A stretch of DNA of 64,000 nt from Parasponia andersonii (lineage: Eukaryota; Streptophyta; Magnoliopsida; Rosales; Cannabaceae), in assembly GCA_002914805.1 (NCBI GenBank), contig JXTB01000159.1, positions 499,910 to 563,909 on the forward strand, read 5' to 3'. The notes under the pieces were generated by a model. The model did no database searches, had not been told where the DNA came from, and saw nothing but the letters and a program-made list of their open reading frames with translations. The position numbers were made by a program, and so were the translations under genes. Positions 35,700-48,457 of this stretch are shown piece by piece. The first letter of the stretch is position 1, and each line of letters opens with the position of its first letter.

Positions 35700-36616
35700 T
35701 AGCTAGACCACACTACCGCATGCAGATAATAAATAATACTTAAATCTTACTTGATTAATCAATTTGTTGTTCGCATCAAAATCATGTATGGTCCATCATG
35801 AACTACTTACTTTTATTATGTCATATAAAAATATATGCCTTGCGGTTCTATATAGCTCTAGGCAATGCACCAATATTTGTCAAAGCAGTACTACTACTGA
35901 AGACACAGTACTTTACGTACGGCTAGCCAAGACTCGCTTTGGAAGTTAGATCAATATGAGAACTCAAACTCAGCTACAGATCTAATCCGTGTAACAGATA
36001 TTGGGCAACTAATATTTTTTTTTTCGGTTTTTTGGGCTTGAATATATTCGCAGCTAATTGCTTACATTAATTTGGGGTTGTAAATTCTTTGTTTCATGTA
36101 GAAGTTTATGACCTTGTGTTTGACATCATTAATGTACTACGTGCTTTAGAAATACGTACACAATATTTCAGAGCTGTCTTGGATTTATTTTAGAGCAGTA
36201 ATTAGTTCAACCGCAAGTATTTTCATATTTTGTCATGATCATCTCTTTATCCGATTTTTCTTTTCAAATATTATTGGTGAGAGTTTTTTCCGAATATTAG
36301 CTACATCGTGAAGTTCATTTCAGCCAAGGAAAAAAAAAAATAAGAAAATTTAGAACATTGTACAAATATTTGAAACACGAGGCGGCCTGCTTATTAAATA
36401 TAACTGGTTTAGATTAAAAATTACATTTAGAGGACAAGTGGTGTTTTATCATGCATCTTTTGACATATTCTACGTTTTCTTTGATAGGGATAAGTGGAAG
36501 AAATTACGTTAAAAGTTGTGAACCATCCAATGCAAATGTAATGATCGTACCATAAAGATTGAAGTCTATCATCTTCAAAATCTGGTCTCTTCTCTGGAGC
36601 CACAGAGATGCAAGAA

Positions 36617-36649
<33 letters not shown>

Positions 36650-37563
36650 AAAAAAGTACGTATATAATGCGCCTTTTGTTCTATTAAACTATATACAGTA
36701 GCAAACCCTCCAAAAGAGATTATTAAAGGAACTAATGGTAATGCTCCACTAGCTAGTCTCTGGTACATATAAATGCATCACTATAGGTTCTGATGCATAT
36801 AAAATTAATACGTACGGCGTTTTTATTACATATATATGAATTGATTTATTATCAAGATTGATGCACTTAAGATATTTGTCAACTAGCTAGGATGCATGTA
36901 TTATTACAATCTTCAGAGAATTATGCGCTAATTATATGTACGTTCCATGCGCTAAGGGACTGATCAATTAGTGACTTCCAACTTAATCGCAAACTTATCA
37001 AAAATTTTCTACGTTGGTGGTCCTTTTAATTTCATACTATACTATGAAATGAACAAGCTATCTAATGTCGTCAAGAAACGTGTTTGGTGCCTTTTTGAAG
37101 GGATAACCTATCATACTGAATAAGATTATCCTTGATTCTTTAGTGTTTATTTCCACTATAATTTTAGCAATTAATCTATAAATATAAACGTGTAATTCAA
37201 AAGAAAAATAAATAAAAATAAATATAAACGTCCACTAACGAATGAAACTATACCTAAAGGACGAGATGATCTCACTGGGCTTGCATCATGTGCCAAATAT
37301 GTCTGAACATAATAGAAAGGAACATTACATACATCGAATAAATTTCTGTGTTCGGAAAACTTTTTAGTATATTTTTTTAAATTGATTTTGACGCTCAAAT
37401 CTTTAGTTGATTTCTCTCTGAATAGTAGGTACATCATGAATTTTTCAGTACTCTTTACAAGACTCCAAAGTGATAAGTAAATTAATACTCGATTGCAATC
37501 CTAATAATCCCAAAGATACCACTTTAATTTAAAAATTAATCCATTATGAAAAAAAGGGCAAAG
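35700..37563. other. KNAT7 3' flank and intergenic sequence
   Basis: Contains the likely poly(A) signal at 35728-35733 and an (AT)n tract at about 36618-36642. No further gene was recognised; the short frames on both strands lack recognisable content. Confidence 0.45.
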
Positions 37564-37795
37564 AACCAAGAGTCACTTATATATGTTTGTTTATATAATC
37601 ATATATATATATTGACCAATGAAAATTTATTATATAAATTTTTTATATTAAAAAGTAAGAGAGTAAAAAAGTATTAATGAAGCACGTTTTCTCATGTAGT
37701 TTATTATAATAGTTAAATCACCATTAAATTATGATCTAACAGTTAAAAAAAATACTTATATGTAAATAAAAACAAAATACTTACTGAATTCACAA
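37564..37795 (-). mobile_element. MITE family K, copy 2 (inverted)
   Basis: The reverse complement follows 32060-32295: TTCAGTAAGTATTTTG, a block like TTAGATCATAATTTAATGG, GAGAAAACGTGCTTCATTAA and TTTTCATTGGTC occur in the same order. It is more diverged than the other two copies. Confidence 0.6.
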
Positions 37796-37810
37796 TATAT
37801 ATATATATAT

Positions 37811-38088
37811 AGTTGCCAATCTAATAGATATTTTTTTTTATCTATGGGTAGATTTTTTTTTTTAGCTGTTGGATCACCATCTAATGGTGATCCAATAACT
37901 ATAATGAAGTGCATGAAAAGACGTGCATCATTAATGTTATTTCTCTCTTTTATAGTTTATAATAAAAAAATATGCATACTAAATTTTTATTTGTCAAATT
38001 GGTACTTATGCATAGATTAAAAAAAAATTTGTCAAATTGATACTTATGCATAGATTAAAAAAAAAAAAAAAAAACCTACTGGCACCTC
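37811..38088 (+). mobile_element. MITE family K, copy 3
   Basis: Collinear with 32060-32295, sharing TTGGATCACCAT, TGGTGATCCAAT and GAAAAGACGTGCATCATTAA. A segment of about 40 bases with TGATACTTATGCATAGATT is tandemly doubled near the right end (about 37994-38060). It lies head-to-head with copy 2 across a (TA)n spacer and ends 17 bases before the lectin-kinase pseudogene start codon. Confidence 0.7.
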
Positions 38089-39027
38089 ATATTTGTCTTA
38101 CTAAAATGGATTCCCTCCATCATTACTTATTTTGGTTGACCATTATCTTTCCATTATCTTTTGTACAACATTTTCCATTCTCATCCAAGAAAACCAAATT
38201 ATTCAAGTCACATAAAATTGCCACAAATTATCACCATCAGTACTATTGGTATCCGACAAATTTAACAAAAACCCTTTACTTCCCAATCTTCACTCCAACT
38301 ACCACAAAAACCCAGCCACTAAAACTCCTAGGAAACACTTGAGTTTCTAATCAAAAGGGTGTCGTTCAAATACCCTATGCGTCATCATAAAGCGTTGATC
38401 TTACATACCAAGTAGGCCAAGCCATCTACTCCTCTCCCATTCGTCTCTTTGACCCGTTGACCAACACTCCGGCCTTTTTCCAAACTACTTTCTTATTCCA
38501 ACTCAGCTCCATCGACGTCGATCTGGCGACTCATTCCTCTGGCGGCGGATGCCTGGCCTTCGTCATCGTCCCCGATGAGTTCACTATCAGCCGGCTAGGC
38601 CCTTGGCTTGGAATACTCAACGACGCATGCAACCACTACAAGGATTTCGCCTTCGTGTTTGACTCGAGCCACGACCCGGAACACGGCGACTCTAACGACA
38701 ACCACGTCGGAATCAATGCAGGCTCTGCCGTGTCCTTCAAGACCACCATTTTACCGTCTTCGGAAGCTAGGGTTTCTCTGCATGACGACTCAGTCCACCG
38801 AGCTTAGATCTTCTACGACGAAAAGAGCGAGTGGATTGACGTGTTTTTGGGGTTAGACGGCGACCCAGTTCCGCAAAGACCTATATTGTCTTCCACTTTA
38901 AACCTTTCTCCATTTTTCTAAGAGTACATGTTCGTAGGTTGCAATGCCTCGACTGGAAACTCTTCCGAGTTCCATAACATATTTTCTTGGAACTTTTCAT
39001 CGGTATCTCGGGCTTGGGCTTTTGTCA

Positions 39028-41699
39028 TGTAAAATCCTAAATTTTGTAAGAATAATTAAGTAATTTTGTTTCAAAGTAATTTGATAATTTTATATTTTTA
39101 GATTAATTAAATATAAATCGGAAATAAATATGGTATTGAATCTAGACAAGATAAAGTCTAGATACTTTTGGGGTAAAAATGAAAAAAAAAATTCAAATTT
39201 AGGGCAAAAGTATAATTAAAGAAGAACTAAAATGAAAGAATCTTTTAAAATTGTGGCCAAAGTAAAATTTTATAAACTTATTTTTTAGTTGAATCAGATT
39301 ACGCCACATGTCCCATTACTACCGTTTTCGAAAAATTGCATAAAAACCCTCTATTTTTCCTTTCTTCTCCACGGAACCCCCGAAATACCCTCCCTCAGTC
39401 ACTGTTCACCCAAGCCTCCACCATCTGCCGCCGTGCCAGACGCGCCCACCCGTCGTAACCAAAAGACACCGATGAACCAGCACCGGGTGCTGCTGCTGTG
39501 AACTGCCGCCTATCACCAGAGAAATCGCAGCCGGAAGTTCGCGCCACTGGATCAGTTTTTCGTCCGTCATGCCGCCGTCAAACGTCCGATCATCGCGCCA
39601 TCACTACCGTTGGATTCGTCTCGACTCTAGTTTTCATTTCCGACTACTCTCGGCCTCCAACTCGGCTCTGGTGAGAAGTTGTCTATTGCAGTAATATTTT
39701 AATATTTAAATTTTGTGGTATTTTCGTAATTATTTCGGAATTAAGTTATTTTTCTCGGAAAAATTTTACCGCGTGATAGAGGAGTTTGAAACATAAAATC
39801 TCATAATTTTTAAGAGTTAAAACGATAACTGGAATGTAGTTAATTATCGGGATGAAAATGTGGTATTTTTCTAAATATTTTTAAAATGTAATATTTTTAT
39901 AATTTTTGGATTTTTGAGCTCATTTAGTGTTCGGGACTTCGAAACTGAGTTCTGAATTCGAATTTGGACTCAGTGAGGTCGGGACATGAAGTTTGATATA
40001 AAATATTACTATTTTCAGAAGTGGCACGAAAATCGAAAAATATCTCGTGAATTGCACTGTTTTGTGTGCCACGGGCCGGTCCCATACCGAGACCCGTTTT
40101 CGACGAACTTTATATCTAAACCTACGTTTTTAGGTGTTCTGAATTCAGTAGTGACATCTGTTTCTCAATTCGAGACTCCGTTTGAAAAGTCAACTTTTCA
40201 AGTGAACGTGACGAGACTCGAAAACAACTGTCCAAACAACTCGGTGATCAATTGAAGATATATCTAGCATCGTTAGCTCAACATAATCACTAATTCGAGG
40301 TAGGGGATTCAATTTCCATGTTTTCTATTATTTTCATTAAAATTAGAATTTATTCTGAAAAATGAAATTTCGTGATTTTATTAAATTGAATTATTTGAAT
40401 GGTTATTTTAATGAACTATGAATTTGTGAAACATTGTGGACTGCTCTAGATATTTTTAAATATGATTTTATACAAGGTTTTATACCTGGAATTTGGTAAA
40501 ACCATAGAAATTGTACTTTTGGATTTTAAAGTACAAAAAGGATTTTAATAAAAAATCAGAGCATGTCTAGAATGTTAAACTACTGCATGGTTATTTGAGA
40601 CTATATATATTGCACATTTCATATTATCATGCATGAGAGTCGTCTTAGACATCACTGTGTTGTATAGGCGGACTAGTACACTCGCCTTCGGTAAGAGCCC
40701 GTAAATCCGCGCGCGGTTTGATTTCTGACTATCTCCATTCAGTAAGCGTAGGCATTCGGTGCCCCTCCAGTTCGGTAGGAGTTGACACATAGGTATCCTT
40801 CTGGTTTTCAGAGATATATGTCAAGTAGAGAGCACTCAATACATATAGTATAAGTTGCACTAGTTGTGATGAGAGGATGAGAACTCATGTGATGTGTTGA
40901 TTTATGTGATGTGCACTATGCTTGTTTTAATATTGTTTACTATCTGTTTTACCCTGGATATATATATGGTTTTGGTTTGAGCATGATTTTCTGTAAAGAT
41001 TTTCTATATATATTTTTTGAATGCTCCATATTTATTAAAATGTTTTCCAGAACTACTAACCATGCAGTTGTATTGAGAATTACTAAAAAGGTTTTTCCCA
41101 AAAAGGTAATTGGGTTTTCTACTGAGCATTCACGTGCTCACCCCCTACTTCCTTCCTCTTTCAGGTGTCAAATTATTCTCTGATAGATATTCGTGTGACT
41201 TGGCAAACATGTTTGGCATATACTTGCAGTTCCAATCCTCTTCATTGATTGGTTCGTACTCTATATCATTTTCCCCTTTTCTAAGTCAAATTTATTTAGC
41301 CATTAGTAATATATTTACTGAGTGGATGTATGAGGGTGATTTCGATATTTAATCGAGTACTTAGACATAGAAATGATTTTATGAAAATTATTTTAACTAT
41401 GGGCCTATGGTTTTAAATTGAACACTTTCATTAAACTTAATGATTTAAATAAAAAATTTTTAAAATTTATTATTTATCATTTCTCTAAATTTAAAATTAA
41501 AAATATCTTAGAAATTTAAAACTAATAGATAATATTATAATTTCTCAAGTTGGTCCAATATTAAAATTTACTTACTCTTAAAGACTAAAACTTAAATTTT
41601 AAGTACTCGACTTTTTCTGAAAATTTTGAAAATTTTTGTTTTTCATTGTTTTCACTTAAATTTATTAAAAGTCATGGCCTTGGATTTTAGGTCGTGACA
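39028..41699 (+). mobile_element. Solo LTR, copy 2, inserted in the lectin-kinase pseudogene
   Basis: It begins TGTAAAATCC and ends GGTCGTGACA, the TG...CA ends of an LTR. Flanks are TGTCA (39023-39027) and TGTCC (41700-41704), a 5-bp duplication with one mismatch. Removing the element and one flank rejoins the lectin-kinase frame (AFV to RPRTTKICHRN). There is no coding sequence and no second LTR. At 2672 bp it is the least decayed of three copies in the window. CACCCCCTACTTCC with a CAGGT-like motif near 41140-41165 and the end sequences recall Del/Tekay-type gypsy LTRs, which is from memory. Confidence 0.85.
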
Positions 41700-42123
41700 T
41701 GTCCGGCCTCGTACGACAAAGATTTGTCATAGAAACTTGGCTCGACAAGTTTCGAAATACTCTGCTAATCATGGTATGAAGACTTACTACGATCCGCCGA
41801 GCAGTTTCATGATCTTTCTGGCTATTTGAGGATTGTTCTCATTGGTTTTTTTTAGTCTTTACTGTAATAGCCAAACGAGAATGATGAGTTCAACGTTGAC
41901 GAGTAGTACTACTAGTGCTTATACTAATGTCTTCCTTGAGAACAAGCGGTGGCCGAGGCTGCTGAGCTAGCCACGGCGATTCTCGCTTTTGGAGCTGTGT
42001 CAAGTGACACATCATGTTAGCCAAGGGGAGATATTGGCAAGTGATCCTAAAGGAGTTTTATATAGAGGAACGCTAAAAAATGGTTGTCATTTGGGAGTGA
42101 AGCGTTTCAGGAGTAGTGATGTT

Positions 42124-42388
42124 TGTTGCGTAAATTGGAAGAGAAAAAATTCTCTAATTCATCACATTCTTTTCAATCAATATTACAGACTTTAAATAAC
42201 CAAAAGCAAAAAACTACTCTAGCAGCTAAATCAGAAAAATAAAATAAAGAAGATGGGGAATCAATTGAATGAAATTGATATCCCTTTATTTTAGGTAACA
42301 AAATAAAAATAATTCCTAAAAATTTGATTACAATAGACTTCTAGAAACAACCTACAATCAACAGGTTCACACCGAAATACGATCAATA
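42124..42388 (-). repeat. Copia 3' LTR
   Basis: Begins TGTTGCGTAAATTGG on the plus strand and ends ATCAATA, where the normal CA end has mutated to TA. It lacks the 10-bp GTTGGAAATC present in the partner LTR. The polypurine tract abuts at 42389. Confidence 0.92.
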
Positions 42389-45300
42389 CTCCCCCTCAAG
42401 TTAGTACGAAAATATCAATCATGCCCAACTTACTAACTTGAAATTCAAAAGGTTATCTTAATAGGCCCTTGGTTAGAATATCTGCTACTTGTTGTGTAGT
42501 AGGAACAAATGGAGTACAAATTATCCCTTCTTCAAGTTTTTCTTTAATAAAGTATCTATCAATCTCGACGTGTTTCGTCCTGTCACGAAGAATTGGATTA
42601 TTAGCAATGCTTATGGCTACCTTGTTGTCACAATACAGTTTCATAGGAAGAATGACTGATTTCTTGAGTTCTTCTAATACTCTTTTCAGCCAAAGTATTT
42701 CACAAACTCCTTAAGCCATTGATCTATATTCAGCTTCAGCGCTAATTCTGGCAACTATATTTTGTTTTTTACTCTTCCATGTGACTAAATTGCCCTATAA
42801 GAATGTACAATAATCTAATGTAGATCTTCTATCAGTGATTGAACCTGCTCAGTCTGCATCTGTATACACTTCAATTCTTCTCTTCTCATTTTTCTTAAAA
42901 AGAAGTCCTTTTCTTGGTGTGCCTTTCAGATATCTCAGGATTCAAAACACATCTTCTAGATGTTCCTCATATGGAGAGTGTATAAACTGACTAACTATGC
43001 TTATGACAAAAGAAATATCAAGTCTAGTGTGAGATAAATAAATCAATCTCCAAACTAACCTTTGATACCTATTTGTATCAACTGGAACCCTATATTTCAC
43101 TTCTCCTAGTTTACTATTGAATTCAATTGGAGTGTCAGATGGTTTGTATCCACTCATTCTCATTTCTTTGAAGAGGTCTAAGATGTACTTCCGTTGTGAC
43201 ACTACAATACTTTTCTTTGATCTTGCAACTTCCATACCAAGAAAGTATCGTAACTGTCCCAGATCTTTAATCTCAAATCCTTCGCTAAATCATTCTTCAG
43301 TCTGTTCATTTCTTTAATTTCATTTCCTGTCAGAATTATGACATCTACATAGACAATCAAGACTGAGATCTTTCCCTTGGTAGAGTATTTTGTAAAAAGA
43401 GTATGGTCTGATTGTCCTTGGCTATATCCTTGGCTCTTGACAAACTTTGTGAATCTTTCAAACCAAGCTCGAGGCGACTATTTGAGGCCATATAGTGATT
43501 TTTTTAATTTGCACACCTTGGATCCAAACTTCTCAGTGAACCTTGGTGGTGGAGCCATATAAACCTACTCCTCCAAGTCTCCATTCAGGAAAGCATTCTT
43601 CACATCTAACTGTTTTAATGGCCAATCAAGATTGGCTGCTATAGATAAGATTACTCGAATGGTATTTAGCTTTGCAATAGGAGAAAAAGTTTCAGAATAG
43701 TCCACTCCATAAGTTTGAGTAAAATCCTTAGCTACTAATGGAGCCTTGTATCTCTCTAAAGATCTATCTGAGTTGTACTTTACAGTGAATACCTATTTAT
43801 AGCGAACAACTATCTTTCCATATGGCAGTTCCACTTTCTCCCAAGTAGCATTTTTTTCCAGAGCTCTCATTTCCTCAAATATAGCTTCCTTCTATTCAAG
43901 AACTTTTAGAGCTTTCTGTACATTATTGGGAATGACAACACTAGACACTTGTGAAATAAAAGTACAATAAGAAGATGACACATTTTTAGAAGACACAATA
44001 TTTTGAACAAACCCTAACACCTTTTCTAAGAGCAATGGGAAGATCAAGTTGATTTGAGGAATTTGACTCAAAATTACTTAAAGGATTATCATCATGAACC
44101 TTTGACAGATCATTGTTGACATTATGATCTAACCTCAGATCAGATTCTTGGGAATGCTTCAAGGCAATGCCTTTCTTCTTTTGAGCTTGATACTCCTTTG
44201 AATGCACAAGACTTTTATATCGTTTCTCATTTATTTCAATTTCAGTATTTTGATTTTGAAATGGCATTAGCATTGTTCATTATTTTCAAAATTTAACTCA
44301 TCGGTGTTTTCTTCTTTATTTTCATTAAATATTTGTGTCTGCAAAACATCATCATTGGTAAACTCAATACTCAAATCAGAATCATCTAAAAACACATCTT
44401 CACTACTGCTCTCCCCCTGAAGATGAGAGTTATGATAGTATGATTGTCTCTCAAAAAATGTGACATCCATTGGCACAAACATTTTTCATAGAATTAGGTC
44501 AAAACATTTATAGCCTCTTTGGTTTGTAGAATACCCTACAAAAATACATTTGTGTGCCTTAAGATCAAGTTTGGTATATTTAGGGTCATAATTATAAACA
44601 CATGCAATACTGCCAAACACTTTTAAGGGAATAAATGTTGGTAGCCTAGAGCTGAGAAAACACTCATTGAAAGCTTTCATTGGTATTTTAAATTTTAAAA
44701 CCCTCGTAGGGATACGATTGATTAAGTAAGTAGCTGTTAAAACTGCTTCTCCCTAAAGATACTTGGGAACCTTGATAGTAAAACTTAGAGCCCTAGCAAC
44801 TTCAAGGAGATGTTTGTTTTTTCTTTCAGCTACCCTATTTTGCTGAGATGTTTTATTATAAGAATTTTGATGTATAATTCTTTTTTCAGTAAAAAAAATT
44901 CCCTAGGATAGTGTTAAAATATTCTTTCCTATTATCACTTCGAAAAATTTTAATCTGAGTCTATAATTGAGTTTGAATCATTGTATAAAAATTTTTAAAT
45001 ACATTTTCAATATCAGATTTTTCCTTTAGGAGAAAAATCCAAGTGACCTTAGTATGATCATCAATAAATGTGATAAACCAACATTTTTTAGAAATGGTTG
45101 CCACTCTTGAAGGACTCCATATATCACTATGAATCATTGTGAATGGTTTTGATTTTTTGTATGGTTGAGAAGGAAACGTAGTATGACAATGTTGGCAAGC
45201 TCACAAAATTCACACCGAAAGGAGAAAGGATTTTTATTCAAAACTAACTTTGGTAAAAGATACTATAAATATTGAAAATTCGCATGTCCTAAATGATAAT

Positions 45301-46872
45301 GCCATAATATAATCTTATTATCACTAGAAATAGAAATAAAATTGAAACAAGTTTGTCAGTTTTGCCTTCCAAAGGTTGATCTATTATTCAAAAGATAGAG
45401 ACCACCTTCCTGTCTAGCACTACCAATCATCTTCCCTAAGGTTAAATCCTGAATCTCACAAAAGGAAAACAAAAAATTAATTCTACAATTATGATATTGA
45501 GTTAACTTACTGACAGACAAAAGATTATATGACAAATGAGGAACGTGAAGAACATCTTTAAGAGTTAGAAAAAAGGAAATGGGAATTGTGTCTTTTCCAG
45601 CAACAGTTGCAAATGAATTATCTGCTATTTTTACTTTTTTATTTCCTGCACATGGTACATATAAAGAAAAAAATTGTGAATATCCAGTCATATGATTTAT
45701 AGCCCTTGAATCTAATATCTGGGAGCTATTATAATTGGTATAAGCAATGGCTGCAGTAAAGGAGTTACTTGACTGTGCTATAGCACACGATGGACTACTA
45801 TTTCCTATGGTTTAGGATTGAAGCATTTTGTACAGGTGCTTTATCTGTTCCTTAGTGAAAAAGAGTTAATTTGAGGATGATTGCTGTTCTGAACTTGTGT
45901 TGCTAATCTGGAATGCACAAGAATCCTCCTGGCTGTGTATCACTACCTGGTTTTTTCTTCTAATTTGTTGGTTTTCCATGAAGTTCCCAACAAGTCTCTC
46001 ATGTATGCCAAGACTTTTGACAATGATTGCACTAGGGCCTTTGTTTACCTCCACGCCTATCACCTTCCTGATCAAAGCTACGAGTAATAAGAGCAGACCC
46101 ATCCATGTCTGCTTTTGGTTCTTCTGATCTTTTTAACATCACTTGCCTTCGGGCTTTTTCTCTACGCAACTCAGAGAAGGATTTCCTACTAGATAGTAAG
46201 GGTTTTTGCCCAAATATTCTTCCTCAGACCTCATCGAGGTCCTTATTTAGACCAGCCAAAAAAATGATCACCCTACTTCTCTCTACTTTCTTCTTGTATC
46301 AAATGCTGTCATTTATGCTCTCCCACTCTTCCTCTTCAAACATATCTAACTCCTGCCAAAGCATCATCATTTTGTTATAATAGGTAGTGACATCTCGATC
46401 ACCTTGTTGTATCTGCGACATCTGGGTATTCAATTCATATAACTGAGAATAATTTTCCAAATCTGAATAAGTTTGTTGAATCGCTTCCCAAACATCACAT
46501 GCTGTTAGTAGGAATATAAAAGGTTTTCTCAAAGCTGGTTCTATGGAGTTTATCAGCCAGGCAATGACCATGGAGTTCTCCGATTGCCATTGTTTGTATT
46601 TTGGGTCGTTGGTTTTATTTCGCCATTCAAATACCCGAGCTTTCCTTTGCCATCAATCACCAAACGCAATGATTAAGACCACTCAAGGTAAATTTTTCCA
46701 TTCAATTTATGAATAGTAATCTGAAGAGAGTTATCAGAGGAGGAAACTGCCAGAATTGGTTGAGCAATACCTTCTGATGCTGTCACTCCACTTGTAGCTT
46801 TTGTGGGGACTATAGTCTCCCTAACTAGGGCAGTTTTGAAATTCATGATCAAGCCCTAAAGCTCTGATACCA

Positions 46873-47147
46873 TGTAGCGTAAATTGGAAGAGAAAAAACT
46901 CTCTAATTCATCTCATACTTTTCAATCAATATTACAAACTCTAAATAACCAAAAGTAGAAAACTACTCTGTTGGAAATCAGCAGCTAAATCGGGAAAATA
47001 AAACAAAGGAGATAGGGAATCAATTGAATAAAATTATTATCCCTTTATTTTAGGTAACAAAATAAAACTAATTCCTAAAAATCTGATTACAGTAGACTTC
47101 TGGAAACAACCTACAATCGACGGGTTCATACCCAAATACAACCAACA
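46873..47147 (-). repeat. Copia 5' LTR
   Basis: Begins TGTAGCGTAAATTGG on the plus strand and ends CAACCAACA. The complement of the primer-binding site (GCTCTGATACCA) lies immediately to its left at 46861-46872. Confidence 0.93.
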
Positions 47148-47923
47148 ATGTTCAACAACACAACTTGCTGAGTTGGTCACAATCGGACTATGGTGGCCGA
47201 GTTTTGAAAAGAATAGGTGAGTTAACTCAGGTGAGTCATCCGAGTCTGGCACCAATTCGCGGGTAGTGCTTTGACTCAGTAGAGGCCAGCATTGTTTATA
47301 ATTATTACGTGAATGAAAGCGTGGAGAAATGGTTGTTTGGACTTGGAGGGATTCCGTGGACTTGGCGAGTCAAACTCATTAAAGATATAGGGGAAGCCTT
47401 TAGTTACTTTCATTCCAAGGAACTCATTCATAAAAACGTGAATACAAGTAGCGTTTTTCTATATTTAAACTATAGAGCTCTTTTGGGAGATTATGGATTT
47501 GTTCTCTCTCGTGGCCGAGATAGATCATCATCTTCATCAACGGTTATGATGAAGAAGCAAGCATGTTCGAGTTTAGAATACTGGTGTTGGAATTTGGGCG
47601 GGCAAAAAGGCCGTTAACTTTGACCGTGATAGTGGGGATGATATTAATCATGATCATCATGAGATGGGTCTTCTGGAATTCGCATTGGCAATGAAAGGGA
47701 TAGTAGAGATGGTGAAAGTAGTGGATGAGAGAATACTTATGGGAATAGACTGTCTAACTCGGAAGAAGCTGTTCGTTTTATGGAGATTGGCTTGAGTTGC
47801 TGTACAATCGAGAGTCATAGGCAGCCCTCTAAGGATGACGTGGTACAGTTGCTTAATAACAAGATTTGACCGAATCTGAATTCATCAATAATCACCAAAA
47901 TTGATTCTGAACCTTGTTTGTAA

Positions 47924-48093
47924 AGAGTAAATCTAAGAGGCACCGTACGGTGCTCAACAATATATGATGTGTCAAGTTGATTATAATTACACCTTAGGAG
48001 AGACCATATGAGCTCTAATTTATTGATTAGTCACCTAGTAATAGTACACCTCATATGATGTTGGATATCAATAATTCCCCATAATATTGCTCA
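47924..48093. mobile_element. MITE family A, copy 1
   Basis: The left end (AGAGTAAATCTAAGAGGCAC, then CGGTGCTCAAC) is inverted at the right end (GATATCAATAATTCC, then ATAATATTGCTCA). The size, terminal sequence and a central GTCAAGTTGATTATAATTA resemble 50664-50853 and 53506-53697. It has no coding capacity. Confidence 0.65.
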
Positions 48094-48151
48094 TTTATAA
48101 AAGGAAAGATAATCAGAAATCCACTACTTCATTCTCTTTAACATAATAATT

Positions 48152-48340
48152 AAGAGTAATTAATGTTATGCTCATCGATCTTAAGATACCTATCACCGTA
48201 CAAGGCATCATTTTTTAAAAAAGTTGAAAAATGGAAGTGACACTATAAGAAGACCTGTGTGGAATCCAATATATTAATAATAATTACCCACCTTATGTAA
48301 TATTAAGCACTTTAAGATGCTCTATAGTAATATTACTCTT
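48152..48340. mobile_element. MITE family A, copy 2
   Basis: Starts AGAGTAATTAATGTTATGCT and ends TCTATAGTAATATTACTCTT, with TAATATTAAGCAC just inside. It lies 58 bases from copy 1 and 117 bases from a solo LTR. Confidence 0.6.
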
Positions 48341-48457
48341 CAAGATGGAACTACTAGTGCTAAATTCATTATCTCATTTCTGTCTCAGATGATAACATGA
48401 GCGATAAGATTTAATTTAAAATATATGGTAATAAGCATAACTTATTTGGATGATAAT

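Larger units (their letters stand above)
42124..47147 (-). mobile_element. Ty1/copia LTR retrotransposon, degenerate, complete ends
   Basis: A 5024-bp element reading on the minus strand. Its LTRs are 46873-47147 (5') and 42124-42388 (3'), and perfect ATGTT duplications lie at 42119-42123 and 47148-47152. The primer site TGGTATCAGAGC (initiator Met tRNA type) directly follows the 5' LTR, and the polypurine tract TTGAGGGGGAG precedes the 3' LTR. In order the remnants are gag (46571-46299, then a CCHC knuckle near 46050-45990 with a stop inside), GAG-pre-integrase (45691-45356), integrase (45300-44480), reverse transcriptase (44000-42940) and RNase H (42644-42453, with the LYCDN and KHVEIDRYFI motifs). 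Many stops and frameshifts mean it cannot move on its own. By eye the LTRs differ at about 26 of 265 positions plus a 10-bp indel. Confidence 0.93.
38106..47868 (+). pseudogene. L-type lectin receptor kinase pseudogene, split by two retroelements
   Basis: The segments are 38106-39027, 41700-42123 and 47148-47868. They give, in order, a signal peptide (MDSLHHYLFWLTIIFPLSFV), a legume-lectin domain (LAFVIVPDEF, NDNHVGIN, then SVHRA), a linker (RQVSKYS), the start of a membrane segment (PPSSFMIFLAI), and kinase pieces (GVLYRGTLKNG; VKRF; RVLKRIGELTQ; LIHKNVNTSSVF; LGDYGF). The intact family senses extracellular signals and phosphorylates on Ser/Thr. The lectin part stays in one frame but has stops at 38340, 38388, 38805 and 38919; another is at 41827 and one follows the RG of APIRG. 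Part of the kinase after the DYG motif is missing or frame-shifted. The catalytic HRD is HKN and the DFG is DYG. The subclass was not determined. Confidence 0.85.

Noticed and set aside
36427..36768. 113-codon minus-strand frame downstream of KNAT7
   Set aside because: It runs through an (AT)n tract giving repeated IYIYIY and has no recognisable domain.
38037..38105. Upstream start for the lectin kinase frame
   Set aside because: The extra residues are poly-Lys from an A-run belonging to the MITE. The ATG at 38106 starts a plausible signal peptide.
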